Below, in pieces: positions 1 through 9,740 of a DNA stretch of 64,000 nt. Source of the stretch: Myoxocephalus aenaeus (lineage: Eukaryota; Chordata; Actinopteri; Perciformes; Cottidae). The translations under genes were made by a program, and so were the position numbers. Below the pieces are notes generated by a model. It worked only from the letters and a program-made list of their open reading frames with translations, did not search any database and had not been told where the DNA came from. The stretch lies in assembly GCA_038501785.1 (NCBI GenBank), contig JBAMJR010000261.1, forward strand, positions 555,001 to 619,000, given 5' to 3'. The stretch's first letter is position 1, and each line of letters begins with the position of its first letter.

Positions 1-135
1 GTTCTGGGCGACGGGGCGTTCTGGGAGAACACCCTGCTGGGAGAGACCTTCATCCCTCTGAAGAGGCTGGTCCCGGGTCAGCACTGGGTGGACTGGCACC
101 AGCTGGGCGCCGCCGGCTCCGACTCCGCCCACTGA
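1..135 (+). CDS. pik3c2b: C-terminal end of class II PI3-kinase beta (C2 domain), partial
   Basis: The first 45 codons of the window are open in frame 1 and end in TGA at 133-135. The peptide has the pattern of a C2-domain terminus: LLGETFIPL, then a short spacer, then WVDWHQL. Class II PI3-kinases end in a C2 domain with a similar LGG..(I/L)PL...WYxL close. In human the neighbour of PPP1R15B on 1q32.1 is PIK3C2B, and ppp1r15b lies 5 kb downstream here on the same strand, so the family and the position agree. The enzyme phosphorylates phosphatidylinositol and PI4P at the 3-hydroxyl on endomembranes, and the C2 domain helps it bind membrane. Only the last exon is visible; the kinase core lies outside the window. 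PIK3C2A or another C2 protein cannot be excluded from 44 residues alone. Confidence 0.68.
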   Translation, partial: VLGDGAFWENTLLGETFIPLKRLVPGQHWVDWHQLGAAGSDSAH

Positions 136-968
136 GCGGCGACGCGGAGGCGGTGGATTTAAAAAAGGGAGAGAAGAAGAGAAGCGGTTCTCCTCACGAG
201 GACGGAAGAAGAAGAAGAAGAAGAAAAAAGGAAAGTCCTTTCAAAGTAAAAGCCGTGTGGCTGATCCTCCCTCTGTGTGTGAGGGAGTTTAACTTCACTG
301 ACGTCGTCAGTTTAGTGTGTTTGGACTTTTTCTGAAAGTAACGATTTGATTTATTTTCGTAATCGGGTCCTTTTTAAAACGTTGAAAATGTCTGCTGGTG
401 TGATTTTTAAACAAACTGCACAATCGAAGTGACTTAAAAGTTAAACTAACTCACTAGTTCTGATGCCACAAGCTTTGCGATTTAACAGAAACACGCGAAA
501 CCCGTTTTAACCGCCGGCGGACGTCTATTCGTTTCAATGCGGACGCGCTCGCACTCTGGTGCCGTGTGCAAAAAAAACAAAAATCCACGCACGAGTTTCA
601 CGACGTCATGTTTTCCACCTCCCCGAAAATCGGACATTTTCTGGAAATCGTTTTTTGAGCTTCAACTTGAGCTGCAGTCAAAACGAGGAGGAACGACTAG
701 CGCGTCTGAAATATCTATATATCACCGTCTGAATTAATCTGGTTTCCTGAGAGCTGATTTTGCTGTGATTTTTTTTTTTATTTCTATAAAGGGATCGAAA
801 AGGAATGCGAAACATGGTGATGCCAAGTCGATAAAAAAAAGTCTGATTTCTGTTTTTTATAAATATGTTGCTCAAGCGGGAAAGATGGAAAGAAGAAAAA
901 ACAGATGAGGAAGATTAATATAATGCAGATTACATGAAAAGATTTAGTTTCTCATTATGTGTCAGTCA

Positions 969-999
<31 letters not shown>

Positions 1000-1733
1000 T
1001 GTTGGGAAATTGAGACGTTTATCAGCAGAAGCAAAAGTTACTTTAACGCCGTTTTTTGATTTGAAGCGATGATGAAATACTTGAATCATCGGCGGCCATT
1101 TTTCTCTTCCGGGACTTTTCGAGCTGCACGATTTCTGTTTTGTTTTGTTTCGCAGCTTGTAGCATCCTTAAAAATTACAACAAAAATAATAAAACGCACC
1201 ACGAGCTCCCGCTGGGCTTCAGCCGTAGAGAAGTTTAAACGTTGTGTCTGTACATGCAGAGCTTTAGCCTCGATGTTGCTAACAGGATATTTTTATAGTG
1301 AGGATGGTTTGATTTTTCTATCTGTGAGATGTGTTCGCCTTCCGGCTCTTCGGTTCCACATTCCTTCATTTTTTGTAATCCTGTCATTTTGTACTTTTTG
1401 GCGGGGTGTCTCTGGATGTCTGGTAATCCGGCTGCAGCGAACATTAAAGGGTTTGAGTTTGTTTTGCTGCAGGAAACAAAACCTTGAATCTCCGCCTGAG
1501 AGAAGCAACGCTTGTTTTTTCCTTCAGATCCTCTTCTGTGATCTTAAGCCCCAAAACTGTCAAGTAAAACTTCCACTGGATATCTCCGATCATATTGTAC
1601 ACCGTTTATTTGACCTCTTTCCTTTTGAGAACACCGATCACACGCTTTTATTTGCCTCAACTTCCCGTGGAGACGAAGATCCCGCAGAGCGTCGCAGGTT
1701 GAAGCTTCGGAGCGGCGAAACACGATCAATGAT

Positions 1734-2215
1734 TACCGTAAACGTCGGGTTACGAGCCGCTGCTACCTTCGGTCAGTGTCCCCGTTAGCTCCCCGCTGTA
1801 GCCAGCTGGGGCTCCTGCTAGCGCTCTGTTACTTCCCCTCTAACTTCCGCTAGCTCCCCGAAAACCACCAAAGGTAGCGGGACCCGACTTGGGCAGAGGG
1901 GACGCGGGCAGTAGCAGCAGCAGCGGCTGGTAGCAGCGGCGCTAGCTAGCAGCACCAGCAGCGGCGCTAGCTAGCAGCACCAGCAGCGGCGCTAGCTAGC
2001 AGCAGCGGCGCTAGCTAGCAGCAGCAGCGCGCGCTAGCAGCAGCGCGCGCTAGCAGCAGCGCGCGCTAGCAGCAGCGCGCGCTAGCAGCAGCGCTAGCTA
2101 GCAGCAGCAGCGCTAGCTAGCAGCAGCAGCAGCGCTAGCTAGCAGCAGCTACAGCTTGCTACAGCGGGGACACTGACCGGAGGTAGGAGCGGCTTGTAAC
2201 CCGACTTTTACGGTA
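1734..2215. mobile_element. MITE-like foldback element with (GCTAGC/AGC)n core
   Basis: The left arm begins TACCGTAAACGTCGGGTTAC at 1734 and runs to about 1806. The right arm (about 2143-2215) is its near-perfect reverse complement and ends in TTTACGGTA. They share the outer 50 bases with few mismatches (including GGTCAGTGTCCCCG), and the left arm has a roughly 10-bp extra piece. The core (about 1915-2150) is a degenerate tandem array of AGCAGC and GCTAGCTAGC units. No transposase is encoded. A target duplication is not clear; the flanks are ...CAATGAT and TTAAATC. It is probably a non-autonomous DNA transposon of unknown superfamily. Confidence 0.6.
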
Positions 2216-2929
2216 TTAAATCACGTGAGGTCTCCCGGTAACGCTCGTCCTTTTCTTTCTATGTTTGACCCTCGTGCTCTCCTGTAGTTCTTCAAAACGG
2301 ATCCAATCGGCAACGCGCTTCCAATATTGATCACGTCAAACGACGTCCGATCCTCTGATCAAGTGGACGGCAGAAAGAAATGCAGATTTCCGCTTCTCAA
2401 ATGTAAAGATTTTAATTGTTTTTAATCATATTCAACTGCATGTCTTTGGGACAAAACATTTTAAAGACGTCACCTTGGAGAAACTGTGACGGACATTTTT
2501 CACAATTTTATCAACCAAACGATTAATTGATAAATCTGGAAGAAAAAAAATAACCTGCAGATTAATTATGAATTTTACAATAAATTGTCGCGGCCCTCAA
2601 AAAAATAATGTTTAAACTCTGTTGAAGGAAAGTGGATTCAGTGTGAAGTGACTGAAATCATCTGCTCTCTCTCTCTCTTTTTGAAAAAGAGGCCGTTTTA
2701 AATATGAGTTCAGTAAATCTGTTCTGACTGACGCGATGCGGAGAGTGATGAAGATGAAGGTGAAGGTGCGACACTGAGAAACAGGAGCAGAATGTAAGTT
2801 CACAGTGAACTGGATCTTTAAGACTGAATGAAAATGTGACGAGGTTTTTCCACTGCAGCGTTTAGAAGCTCTTAATATTGATGTGTATTAATTTTATTCT
2901 GAACATGTTTTGTATTATTTGCACTACAA

Positions 2930-2935
2930 AATAAA
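2930..2935 (+). terminator. Candidate polyadenylation signal for pik3c2b
   Basis: AATAAA at 2930-2935 is followed within 30 nt by a T-rich stretch. It is the clearest signal between the pik3c2b stop codon and the next promoter. Earlier sites may also be used. Confidence 0.35.
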
Positions 2936-2979
2936 CTTGAATTTAAAAAAATATTTTATTTTTTATTTTATTCAAATCT

Positions 2980-3465
2980 TTTCTTTTTTTTTCTTCTCAT
3001 TCTCTCCCTCTCCTCCACCCTTCCTTTCTCCCCTCTACCTCCTCCAGTCTCCTTCCCCCTTAATCCCTTGTCCTGCTCCCTTCTTCCTCTTCCCTCCTGC
3101 TTCGTTCCTTCTTCCCACCTCCTCCCTTCTTGTTTCCTTCGTCTCCTTCTTCGTCTCCTTGTCCTCCCTTCTTCCTCTTCCCTCCTGCTTCGTTTCTTCT
3201 TCCCGCCTCATCCTCCCTTCTTGCTCCCTTCATCTCCTTCTTCCTCCCCCCTTCCACCTCCTCCCTTCTTCTTCTTCCTTCCTTCTTCTCGCCTCCTCCT
3301 CCCTTCATGCTCCCTTCATCTCCCCCTTCCACCTCCTCCCTTCTTCTTCTTCCTTCCTTCTTCTCGCCTCCTCCTCCCTTCGTCTCCTTCTTCCTCCTCC
3401 CTTCTTCTTTCCTTCTTCTCGCCTCCTCCTTTCTTCCTCCATCCTTACACACCTTTTTTTTCCTT
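2980..3465. repeat. Long polypyrimidine tract (CTTCTTCCTCC)n
   Basis: For almost 500 bases the plus strand is C and T with few exceptions, built from CTTC, CTCC and CTTCCTCCTCC units. Several unrelated-looking open frames on both strands here are low-complexity translations (Ser/Leu/Pro on plus, Arg/Glu/Lys on minus) and not genes. A part of about 60 bases is repeated almost exactly near 3240-3300 and 3325-3385. Confidence 0.85.
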
Positions 3466-4500
3466 TTGTTTCTTTTATACTAGATTTAAAACACAATAGT
3501 TTACTTTCGGTAGATTTTTGCTGAGAATATACTTGTACTTGAGTATTTTTACATTGTCATACTTTCTGCTATAATCTTCATGCACTGAGGAAGACCAAGA
3601 AATGTGGCTAAAAGCTCTAGAAAAGAAGAAGAAGAAAACATTGTAATGTTAAAGCACAAACTGAGATGTTCTAAAGAAAAACCGATTTGAATAAAAAAGA
3701 AAGAAACTGAACAAACAGCAGGTGGAAATAGATTTATTAAATTTTTTTACTTGAATCCAACTTTCTGGCTCGGCACTGTTCGATGGGATGAATGATGTTG
3801 TGTCACCTGCACAGGTAAATGACATACAAAAAGAAGCTATATTTTCTTCCAGTTGGTTTGTGTTAAAGTAGCTTGAGTGCACTCGGACCCGGAGGCCCAG
3901 ATAAGAGCCTTCTGGTCGGGAGGCTCAGCTGATAACAGCAGCAGACCTTGGACTCATTACGTAACCGGCAGCACATAAAACATGAGAGAGGTTTCCTTAA
4001 AGATGAAGTGTTACCCTGCAAAGCATGGACTCACCTGTAAGAAAGATTTAGATTTAAATTGTACCTTTTGCAAAGTTCATGCATATGCATTGTCATGCCA
4101 AATGTCTCAAAATGTATTAGCGATGTTTTGTGCAAATATTTTGCATTATTTTATGAACATATATTTGGATTATTTAGCCATGCCAGACAATTTGAGGAGC
4201 AGGCGTATATCCCACATTTATTGATTATTTTTATTCTCATAAGTGTAAGTTTACAAGCTAAAGACCCATTTTGAGTTTGAAATGGAAATACAAACTCTTA
4301 AATGCTGTTCCAACAAAAAGGCCACGAGAACAGTAATTCATGCATTAATTACTGATATATGTTTGTAATCACACAATTGTCCCCTTTTTATATTTGTATT
4401 TAATGCCTTTTTGTCAATTTTTTTTAATTCTGCGGTTGCCCCCTTTAACTGCATTTAAATGTATTGTATTATTTATTATTTTAAGAATTATAAAATATAT
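3466..4500. other. Intergenic AT-rich stretch
   Basis: No gene or known element is recognised. A short piece near 3500-3570 (ACTTGTACTTGAGTATTTTT) resembles the stepwise ACTTNAGTA motif of a common fish hAT-like non-autonomous repeat that is better preserved at about 14.99-15.37 kb and 39.36-39.57 kb. Confidence 0.4.
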
Positions 4501-4509
4501 ATTTTAAAA

Positions 4510-4935
4510 AGCACCTCCACCTCAGTAACACCGCGACGCTCCCTGGCTGCGCGCGCAGCTTCTCGCATTAATAGAACGACGACTCTTTTTCGACGATCCC
4601 TTAAGTTTCTGATGAAATCTCTCACCGACACACGGAAGCGACACGGCGGTTAAAAGAAGAATATCATCATTTTATTCGGGAAAACCTGGATATTATTACC
4701 ACCGGAAGGAGATAAAAAAAAAAACAACAATCTGAAGTAAACAAATTGTGTTTTTTTGGTATCGAATATTTCGAATTTAACGTCTACTCCTGTTGAAGCT
4801 ACTCACTGAGCAAGTTAGCTTTTCCAGAGCTAGCCGCTAAGCTAGTTAGCTTCTCTCGCTAAGCTAACCCGCTAGCCGCCGTTGGTAGCCCCGTCGCCTT
4901 CTTATAAAAGCAGATTTTAAAACGAACACAACAAA
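4510..4935 (+). promoter_or_regulatory. Probable ppp1r15b promoter and 5' leader start
   Basis: From about 4525 the base composition turns CpG-richer (a GCGCGCGC core near 4548, several CG-containing repeats, GCTAGC motifs at 4830-4880) after an AT-rich spacer. It lies directly upstream of the leader ORFs of ppp1r15b. No TATA box is obvious; the start site cannot be fixed from sequence. Confidence 0.4.
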
Positions 4936-5100
4936 ATGGCTCTTCTATCCTCGACCGTGCTTTTTTCCGTCGCCGTCTTTACGAAGTCCTCCACCAGGAA
5001 GAAGTCCAACCACCACTCTCAGAGGGGCGCTAACGCCGCGGAGCGTGGCGGCGTCACGGACGTCATTCCTCGGGTTCCCTCCCGCTGCCAGTCGGTGTAA
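4936..5100 (+). promoter_or_regulatory. Upstream ORF (54 codons) in the ppp1r15b leader
   Basis: ATG at 4936 has A at -3 and G at +4, a strong initiation context. The frame runs 54 codons to TAA at 5098-5100, 95 nt before the main start. The peptide begins MALLSSTVLF and is basic in the middle. Mammalian PPP1R15A and PPP1R15B mRNAs carry inhibitory uORFs that are bypassed when eIF2alpha is phosphorylated, so a leader uORF fits the gene. Two further short uORFs follow: 5107-5118 (three codons and a stop) and 5146-5202, which overlaps the main ATG in another frame. A 5' UTR intron could remove some of them; I see no clear one. Confidence 0.55.
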
Positions 5101-5195
5101 AGAACAATGTTCCACTAAAAAAAAAAAAAAACACTTGTATTATATATGGATAATAACTTGCTATGTTTGCACTTTAAGTTGAAGGGGAAAAAAAA

Positions 5196-8065
5196 ATGTT
5201 GAGAAATATGAGCAGCGATAGTTCGTCCTCCCGGGCCGGGCATGGGGTTGCCCCCCCCGGGCTCGACGGTCAGGAAAGCTCGTGGATCGGCCTGCTGTCC
5301 AGGCCCGCGATGGCATTTCTGCAACGATATCTCCCGGGCCGACCGCGAACCCCGATCCGGTCTGATGCGGGAGCCGCGTGGATCCTCGGTGGGGGTTTAA
5401 AAACCAGCTTCGTCGACGAGGAAAGAGAGTTTTTAAGGCAGCTAGACGACATGATGCCGCTGCAGCACCCGGCTTCTCACCTGACTCACCTGCGGTGTCA
5501 GCACGACGGAGCCGCCGGGCTGCTGGAGCCGAGGGGCGGCGGCGCTTTACCGTGGCTGACCGCCGATTCTCTGCTGGAAATGGGGATTCAGACCTCAGAA
5601 GAGCTGGACTTAAACCTCTGCCAGCAAACCCAGATTGGATATCTGTCTTCTGTCAGGACTTTTTTCAGCCATGTTCTGTTGAGCTCTGTGTCATTGCAGG
5701 AAATAAAACCCACGGTGGAGCCGGTGGGAGCGGTGAAGAGGACGTGGTGGGGCAGCTTCTGGCCGGGCGAGGAGAGCTCGCAGAAAGGGCCGCTGTCGGA
5801 CGCGTCCTGTCTTTGTCCTCAACAACCGGCGGCTAAAACAAAAGCCCCCGAAACAACCGATCTGTTTGTCCAGAGATGGACGCTGGGAGAAAACGCTGGA
5901 CCGGCTGACCTCAAAGAGGAGCCGTCCAACAATGGAGGCCTTCAAACAGTCCAGAACGCGGAGGGGTCCACCACAACGGACCGCCGGCTCGCCATCGGTG
6001 GATACCTGAGCCGCTCGGGAGCTGCCGCCGCCTGCAGCGAGGTGGCACTTCTGACCCCGGATCAGGACAATGGGTACTCCAGCCTGGAGGAGGAGCACTT
6101 CCAGGTGAGCCGGCTGAGCGAGCCGAAGGCCCCGAGCGAGGAGCAGGAGGCCGGATCGGCAGAAATCGGTGCCGCCGTCGAGATGGAGGAGGAGACTCCG
6201 GTGGAGGGAGAGTCTACAGCAGGAAATGTAGACGAGGAAGAGGAGGAAGAACGGGAGGCCGAGTCCGTGGAGGCTGCGGCGCTCCCCAACCCCGAGTGCC
6301 AAAACAAAGCCATCGCCTTCATCATGGGATGCCCCTGCAGCGACGACGACAGCAGCCAATCAGACGGGGAGACCAGTGACGATGATGATGATGATGATGC
6401 CGGCTTCGACAGCGAGGGCTTGTCCGACGAGTCGGACTCGACCGACGACGAAGAAGAAGACGACGACGAAGAGGACGACGAAGCCTCGGACAGCGAGGTG
6501 GACTCCGAGGCGGAGCGCCTGTGGAGCTCTCTGTGCCGGAGCGTGGACCCGTACAACCCCCGCAACTTCACCGCCCGGCTGCACACCTCCACCTCCGCGC
6601 CCCGGAGCATCCCGGCCGCCACGCCGCCGCCGCCGTCCTCCGCCCGCTCCACCCCGGCCTCGTCCCCCGACCTCGCCCCGCTCCCTCTTTCCTCCTCCTC
6701 CTCCTCTTCTTCCCCGCAGTCCGGCAGCGACTTCTGGGACGACTCCACCTCGGCCAGCGAGGCGGACGAAGCGGAGAGCCTCCGCCTGCTGAGCTCCTTC
6801 AGCTGCTCCGCCGACCCGTACAGCCCCTTTAACTTCCAGGCCACGCTCAGGACTCAAGGGCCCGTCGTCGAGGCGGCGGGGCCCAAGACCAAGGCCAGGA
6901 AGGCCCCCCAGACTCCCTCCTGCCTCCTCCGCCCCAAACCGGCGTCTCCACCCGAGTACAGGAGGGAGGAGGCGGAGGAGCGGCTGGACAGCGGCTTCTC
7001 TGAACCCGCCACCTCCTCACAGAGGTGCAGCGCCACCAAGAAGGTCAGTTGGGTTTTTCCTTTCGCGATGATGTTTTAATTCACAATACACCGGGTTCTT
7101 ACGGTCATGGAATTTTAAAATGGTTATTTCCAGGCCTGGAAAAGTCCCTGGGGGAAAGAAAAAAAAAAGAATCCCCAAAGTTTAGTAAAAGTCATGTAAA
7201 TGTGTTTGAAATAATTAATCTGCTTTTAAAAGAAAGACGCTCAAAATATAAGCAGGCATACATACAGGCATCTATATAAATGTTTATTCTTTTAATCAAA
7301 CTATTGTCTCATTCATTTGAGTCATTTAAGGTTTACTGTATGCTTTGTATTCTCATTGTTAGTTTAAATACTACATTTACTCACTTTTTACTGTTTACAC
7401 CCAGATTTCACTAAATGTTTGTAATGGACATTTGGTTTAAAGTCATGAATCCATTGGTCAGAATGTGTATGAACCCTGGTATAAACTGATTTTTAATTTT
7501 CACTTCAAATGAAACGACCAGAATCCTAAAATGGTTAAAAGTGTCCGTCTTCGTAAATAAAAGAATACAAAAGAGATGAAGGCAAGAAAATCATTGAGGA
7601 AAACTCAACACCAGATACTATTTGAATAAGGATTTTTAAGATATTAATAGAATTTGGCACATTTCACTGTCAAAGTAAATTTGAACAGTTTAGTCATCAA
7701 GACTCAGAGTCTGTTGATTAATAATAATAATAATAATAATCTGTCATTCATATTTTGATCTTTTTGCTGTATTTTGTTGTCAGATCTGAACCCTGACGCA
7801 GTCGCCACGACGACCATAGTTCAGTAACCGTGACTCTTCTTCTCCTCTTCAGGTCCGTTTCCGTGACGACGTGGAGGAGTTCTTCGCCAGCTGCGGGGAG
7901 GAGGAGGACCGGCGGGGCCCCTGGGAGCAGCTGGCCCGGGACCGCTGCCGCTTCCTGCGGCGCTGCCAGGAGGTGGAGCAGAGCATCGGCTTCTGCCTGA
8001 CGCCAACGCACCGCCAACACGTGTACCGCCGCCTCGGCCCCGCCCTCCACGGCCAGGACGCCTGA
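5196..8065 (+). CDS. ppp1r15b: Protein phosphatase 1 regulatory subunit 15B (CReP), two exons
   Basis: Exon 1 is 5196-7043, with donor AAG|GTCAGT. Exon 2 is 7853-8065, with acceptor CTCCTCTTCAG. The junction is phase 0 and the joined frame is 686 codons plus TGA. The protein brings PP1 to phosphorylated eIF2alpha at the ER and reverses translational arrest. Family marks are a TPDQDNGYSSLEEEH block near residue 286, a long Asp/Glu-rich stretch near 395-430, and two repeats built on DPYNPRNF and DPYSPFNF (about 451 and 540). The PP1-docking KVRF motif (616-619) is assembled exactly across the intron, followed by the conserved GPWEQLARDRCRF helix that in mammals binds eIF2alpha/G-actin. The C-terminus is slightly shorter than in human CReP, and its last codons merge into a minisatellite. 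A start at 5208 is a possible alternative. Confidence 0.93.
7044..7852 (+). other. ppp1r15b intron 1 with an inserted dispersed repeat
   Basis: The intron is bounded by GTCAGT and TCCTCTTCAG. Most of it (about 7100-7480) is one copy of a dispersed repeat that occurs again at about 16531-16745. A short (AAT)n lies near 7720-7740. No other gene is seen. Confidence 0.75.
7100..7480. repeat. Dispersed repeat, copy 1 (inside ppp1r15b intron)
   Basis: About 90 bases from 7229 (CTCAAAATATAAGCAGGCAT onwards) match 16531-16620 almost base for base. The similarity continues through GTTTACTGTATGCTTTGTAT and the tail TGTGTATGAACCCTG. The GGTCATGGAA and CCTGGAAAAGTC parts before it look like a common fish interspersed element. 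It has no coding capacity. Confidence 0.7.
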
Positions 8066-8690
8066 GGGACGCCTGAGGGACGCCAGGAGGCCTGAGGGAC
8101 GCCTGAGGGGCGCCTGAGGGACGCCTGAGGGACGCCCGAGGGACGCCCGAGGGACGCCCGAGGGACGCCCGAGGGACGCCTGAGGGACGCCTGAGGGACG
8201 CCCGAGGGACGCCTGAGGGACGCCCGAGGGCCACCAGGAGGCCCGAGGGACGCCTGAGGGACGCCTGAGGGACGCCTGAGGGACCACCAGGAGGCCCGAG
8301 GGACGCCTGAGGGACGCCTGAGGGACGCCCGAGGGACGCCCGAGGGACGCCTGAGGGACGCCCGAGGGCCACCAGGACGCCCGAGGGACGCCCGAGGGAC
8401 GCCCGAGGGACGCCCGAGGGACGCCCGAGGGACGCCCGAGGGACGCCCGAGGACCTCCAGGAGGCCCGAGGGACGCCCGAGGGACGCCCGAGGACCTCCA
8501 GGAGGCCCGAGGGACGCCCGAGGACCTCCAGGAGGCCCGAGGGACGCCCGAGGACCTCCAGGAGGCCCGAGGGACGCCCGAGGGACGCCCGAGGGACGCC
8601 CGAGGACCTCCAGGAGGCCCGAGGACCTCCAGGAGGCCCGAGGACCTCCAGGAGGCCCGAGGGACGCCTGAGGGACGCCAGGACTCCTGA
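8056..8690. repeat. 11-bp minisatellite growing from the ppp1r15b stop codon
   Basis: The unit is GGGACGCCTGA or GGGACGCCCGA (11 bp). Blocks of 19-bp variants carrying GGACCTCCAGGAGGCCCGA are mixed in toward 8450-8660. The first unit coincides with the last codons of ppp1r15b (GAC GCC TGA GG). About fifty units follow in the 3' UTR. Because 11 is not a multiple of 3 and one strand lacks stops, several spurious long frames appear on the minus strand (7748-8730). Confidence 0.9.
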
Positions 8691-9687
8691 GGACCACCTG
8701 TCCCCTACGTCCAGGACGCTTGAGGACCATTTATCTGTCCTCTACTTCCTGGACGTCTAAAGGTGACCGCGTCGAGGAAACTGAAAGCTGCTCTCGTCAG
8801 CCAGTGAGACGCGTTGGAGACTCAGAGGACAGACGGACTGAGAGCTGCTGGACTTCTTCTCCCAGTCCGTTTCTGCCGCTTCGTCTCTGGACTGAAACGG
8901 GACTCGAAGCCCCTTCGTGGCCGACCGCTTTTTATTTTTTATTTCTGGAGACGGAGAGACTTCTAAAAATATCCGCAGCTGTTCTTCGGTTTCAGTTTCA
9001 TGATTTAAATCACCGACAGAAGCGAGCGGCTGTTTTTTATCAGACACGAGGAAAAGTTTCAGCAGATGATTTAACAACAGATTAAAAGTTCTTATGTCAA
9101 AATAATTTAACCTCTTCGGGCCTCTAAAATAATCAATAATGATTTGAGTTGATTCATTTGATGGATTTTTTTGAACGCCATATTATTCGATGGATTAATC
9201 GATTCAGCGTTTACCGCCAAAACAACCGTGGAAAATGTCCACAGAGTCGTTTTACTGAGTCGTATAAGCGGGAGATTTCCACCTGAAGCGCACGCTGAGG
9301 CGTTTGTTAAGCTAATCGTTGTTGTTGTTGTTGTTGTTGTTGATCGAGGCTCCAGCTTCTGTCGTTGTTGACGATCTGGACTCGTTCGTCTTCACAGAAC
9401 AACCGGATGAAACCCGTTCTTTGAGGATCGTTCAGCTGTTTTATCTTTTACAAGCTTCTAGTTTTATCTTTTAAAGCCAAAGATTTAAAGCTTGTGTGTG
9501 TCTCTGTGTGTGTGTGTCTGTGTGTGTGTGTGTCGGGAGGAGCAGCTGAAGTGTTGGAATCCGATCGATTTATTTTTGCATGAATTGATCTCATTGGTGG
9601 AAAATGCTCCCTTCCTGCTCTCTCACTGATGATCAATGCCTAGTGTTCCGCCTCTAATCAGTATATGAATCAATGGTGTTAAAGTTC

Positions 9688-9740
<53 letters not shown>

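Larger units (their letters stand above)
136..2950 (+). other. Probable pik3c2b 3' UTR and flank
   Basis: No coding gene is supported here. The stretch follows the pik3c2b stop and reaches a polyadenylation signal AATAAA at 2930-2935 (preceded by a TTTTGTATTATTTGC context). It holds a short (AC)n at about 969-992 and a foldback element at 1734-2215. The longest open frame (1069-1788) has biased, low-information content and no recognisable domain, so I read the region as untranslated. Confidence 0.45.

Noticed and set aside
1069..1788. 239-codon open frame on plus strand downstream of pik3c2b
   Set aside because: No domain, Cys/Phe/Arg-biased chance composition, and its end lies within a foldback transposon; better read as 3' UTR.
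5378..6857. Other long frames on both strands across ppp1r15b exon 1
   Set aside because: Shadows of a GC-rich coding exon; the ppp1r15b frame has family motifs and correct splicing.
7748..8730. Three long minus-strand frames rich in Arg-Pro-Ser-Gly-Val
   Set aside because: They are translations of the 11-bp minisatellite and the antisense of ppp1r15b exon 2.
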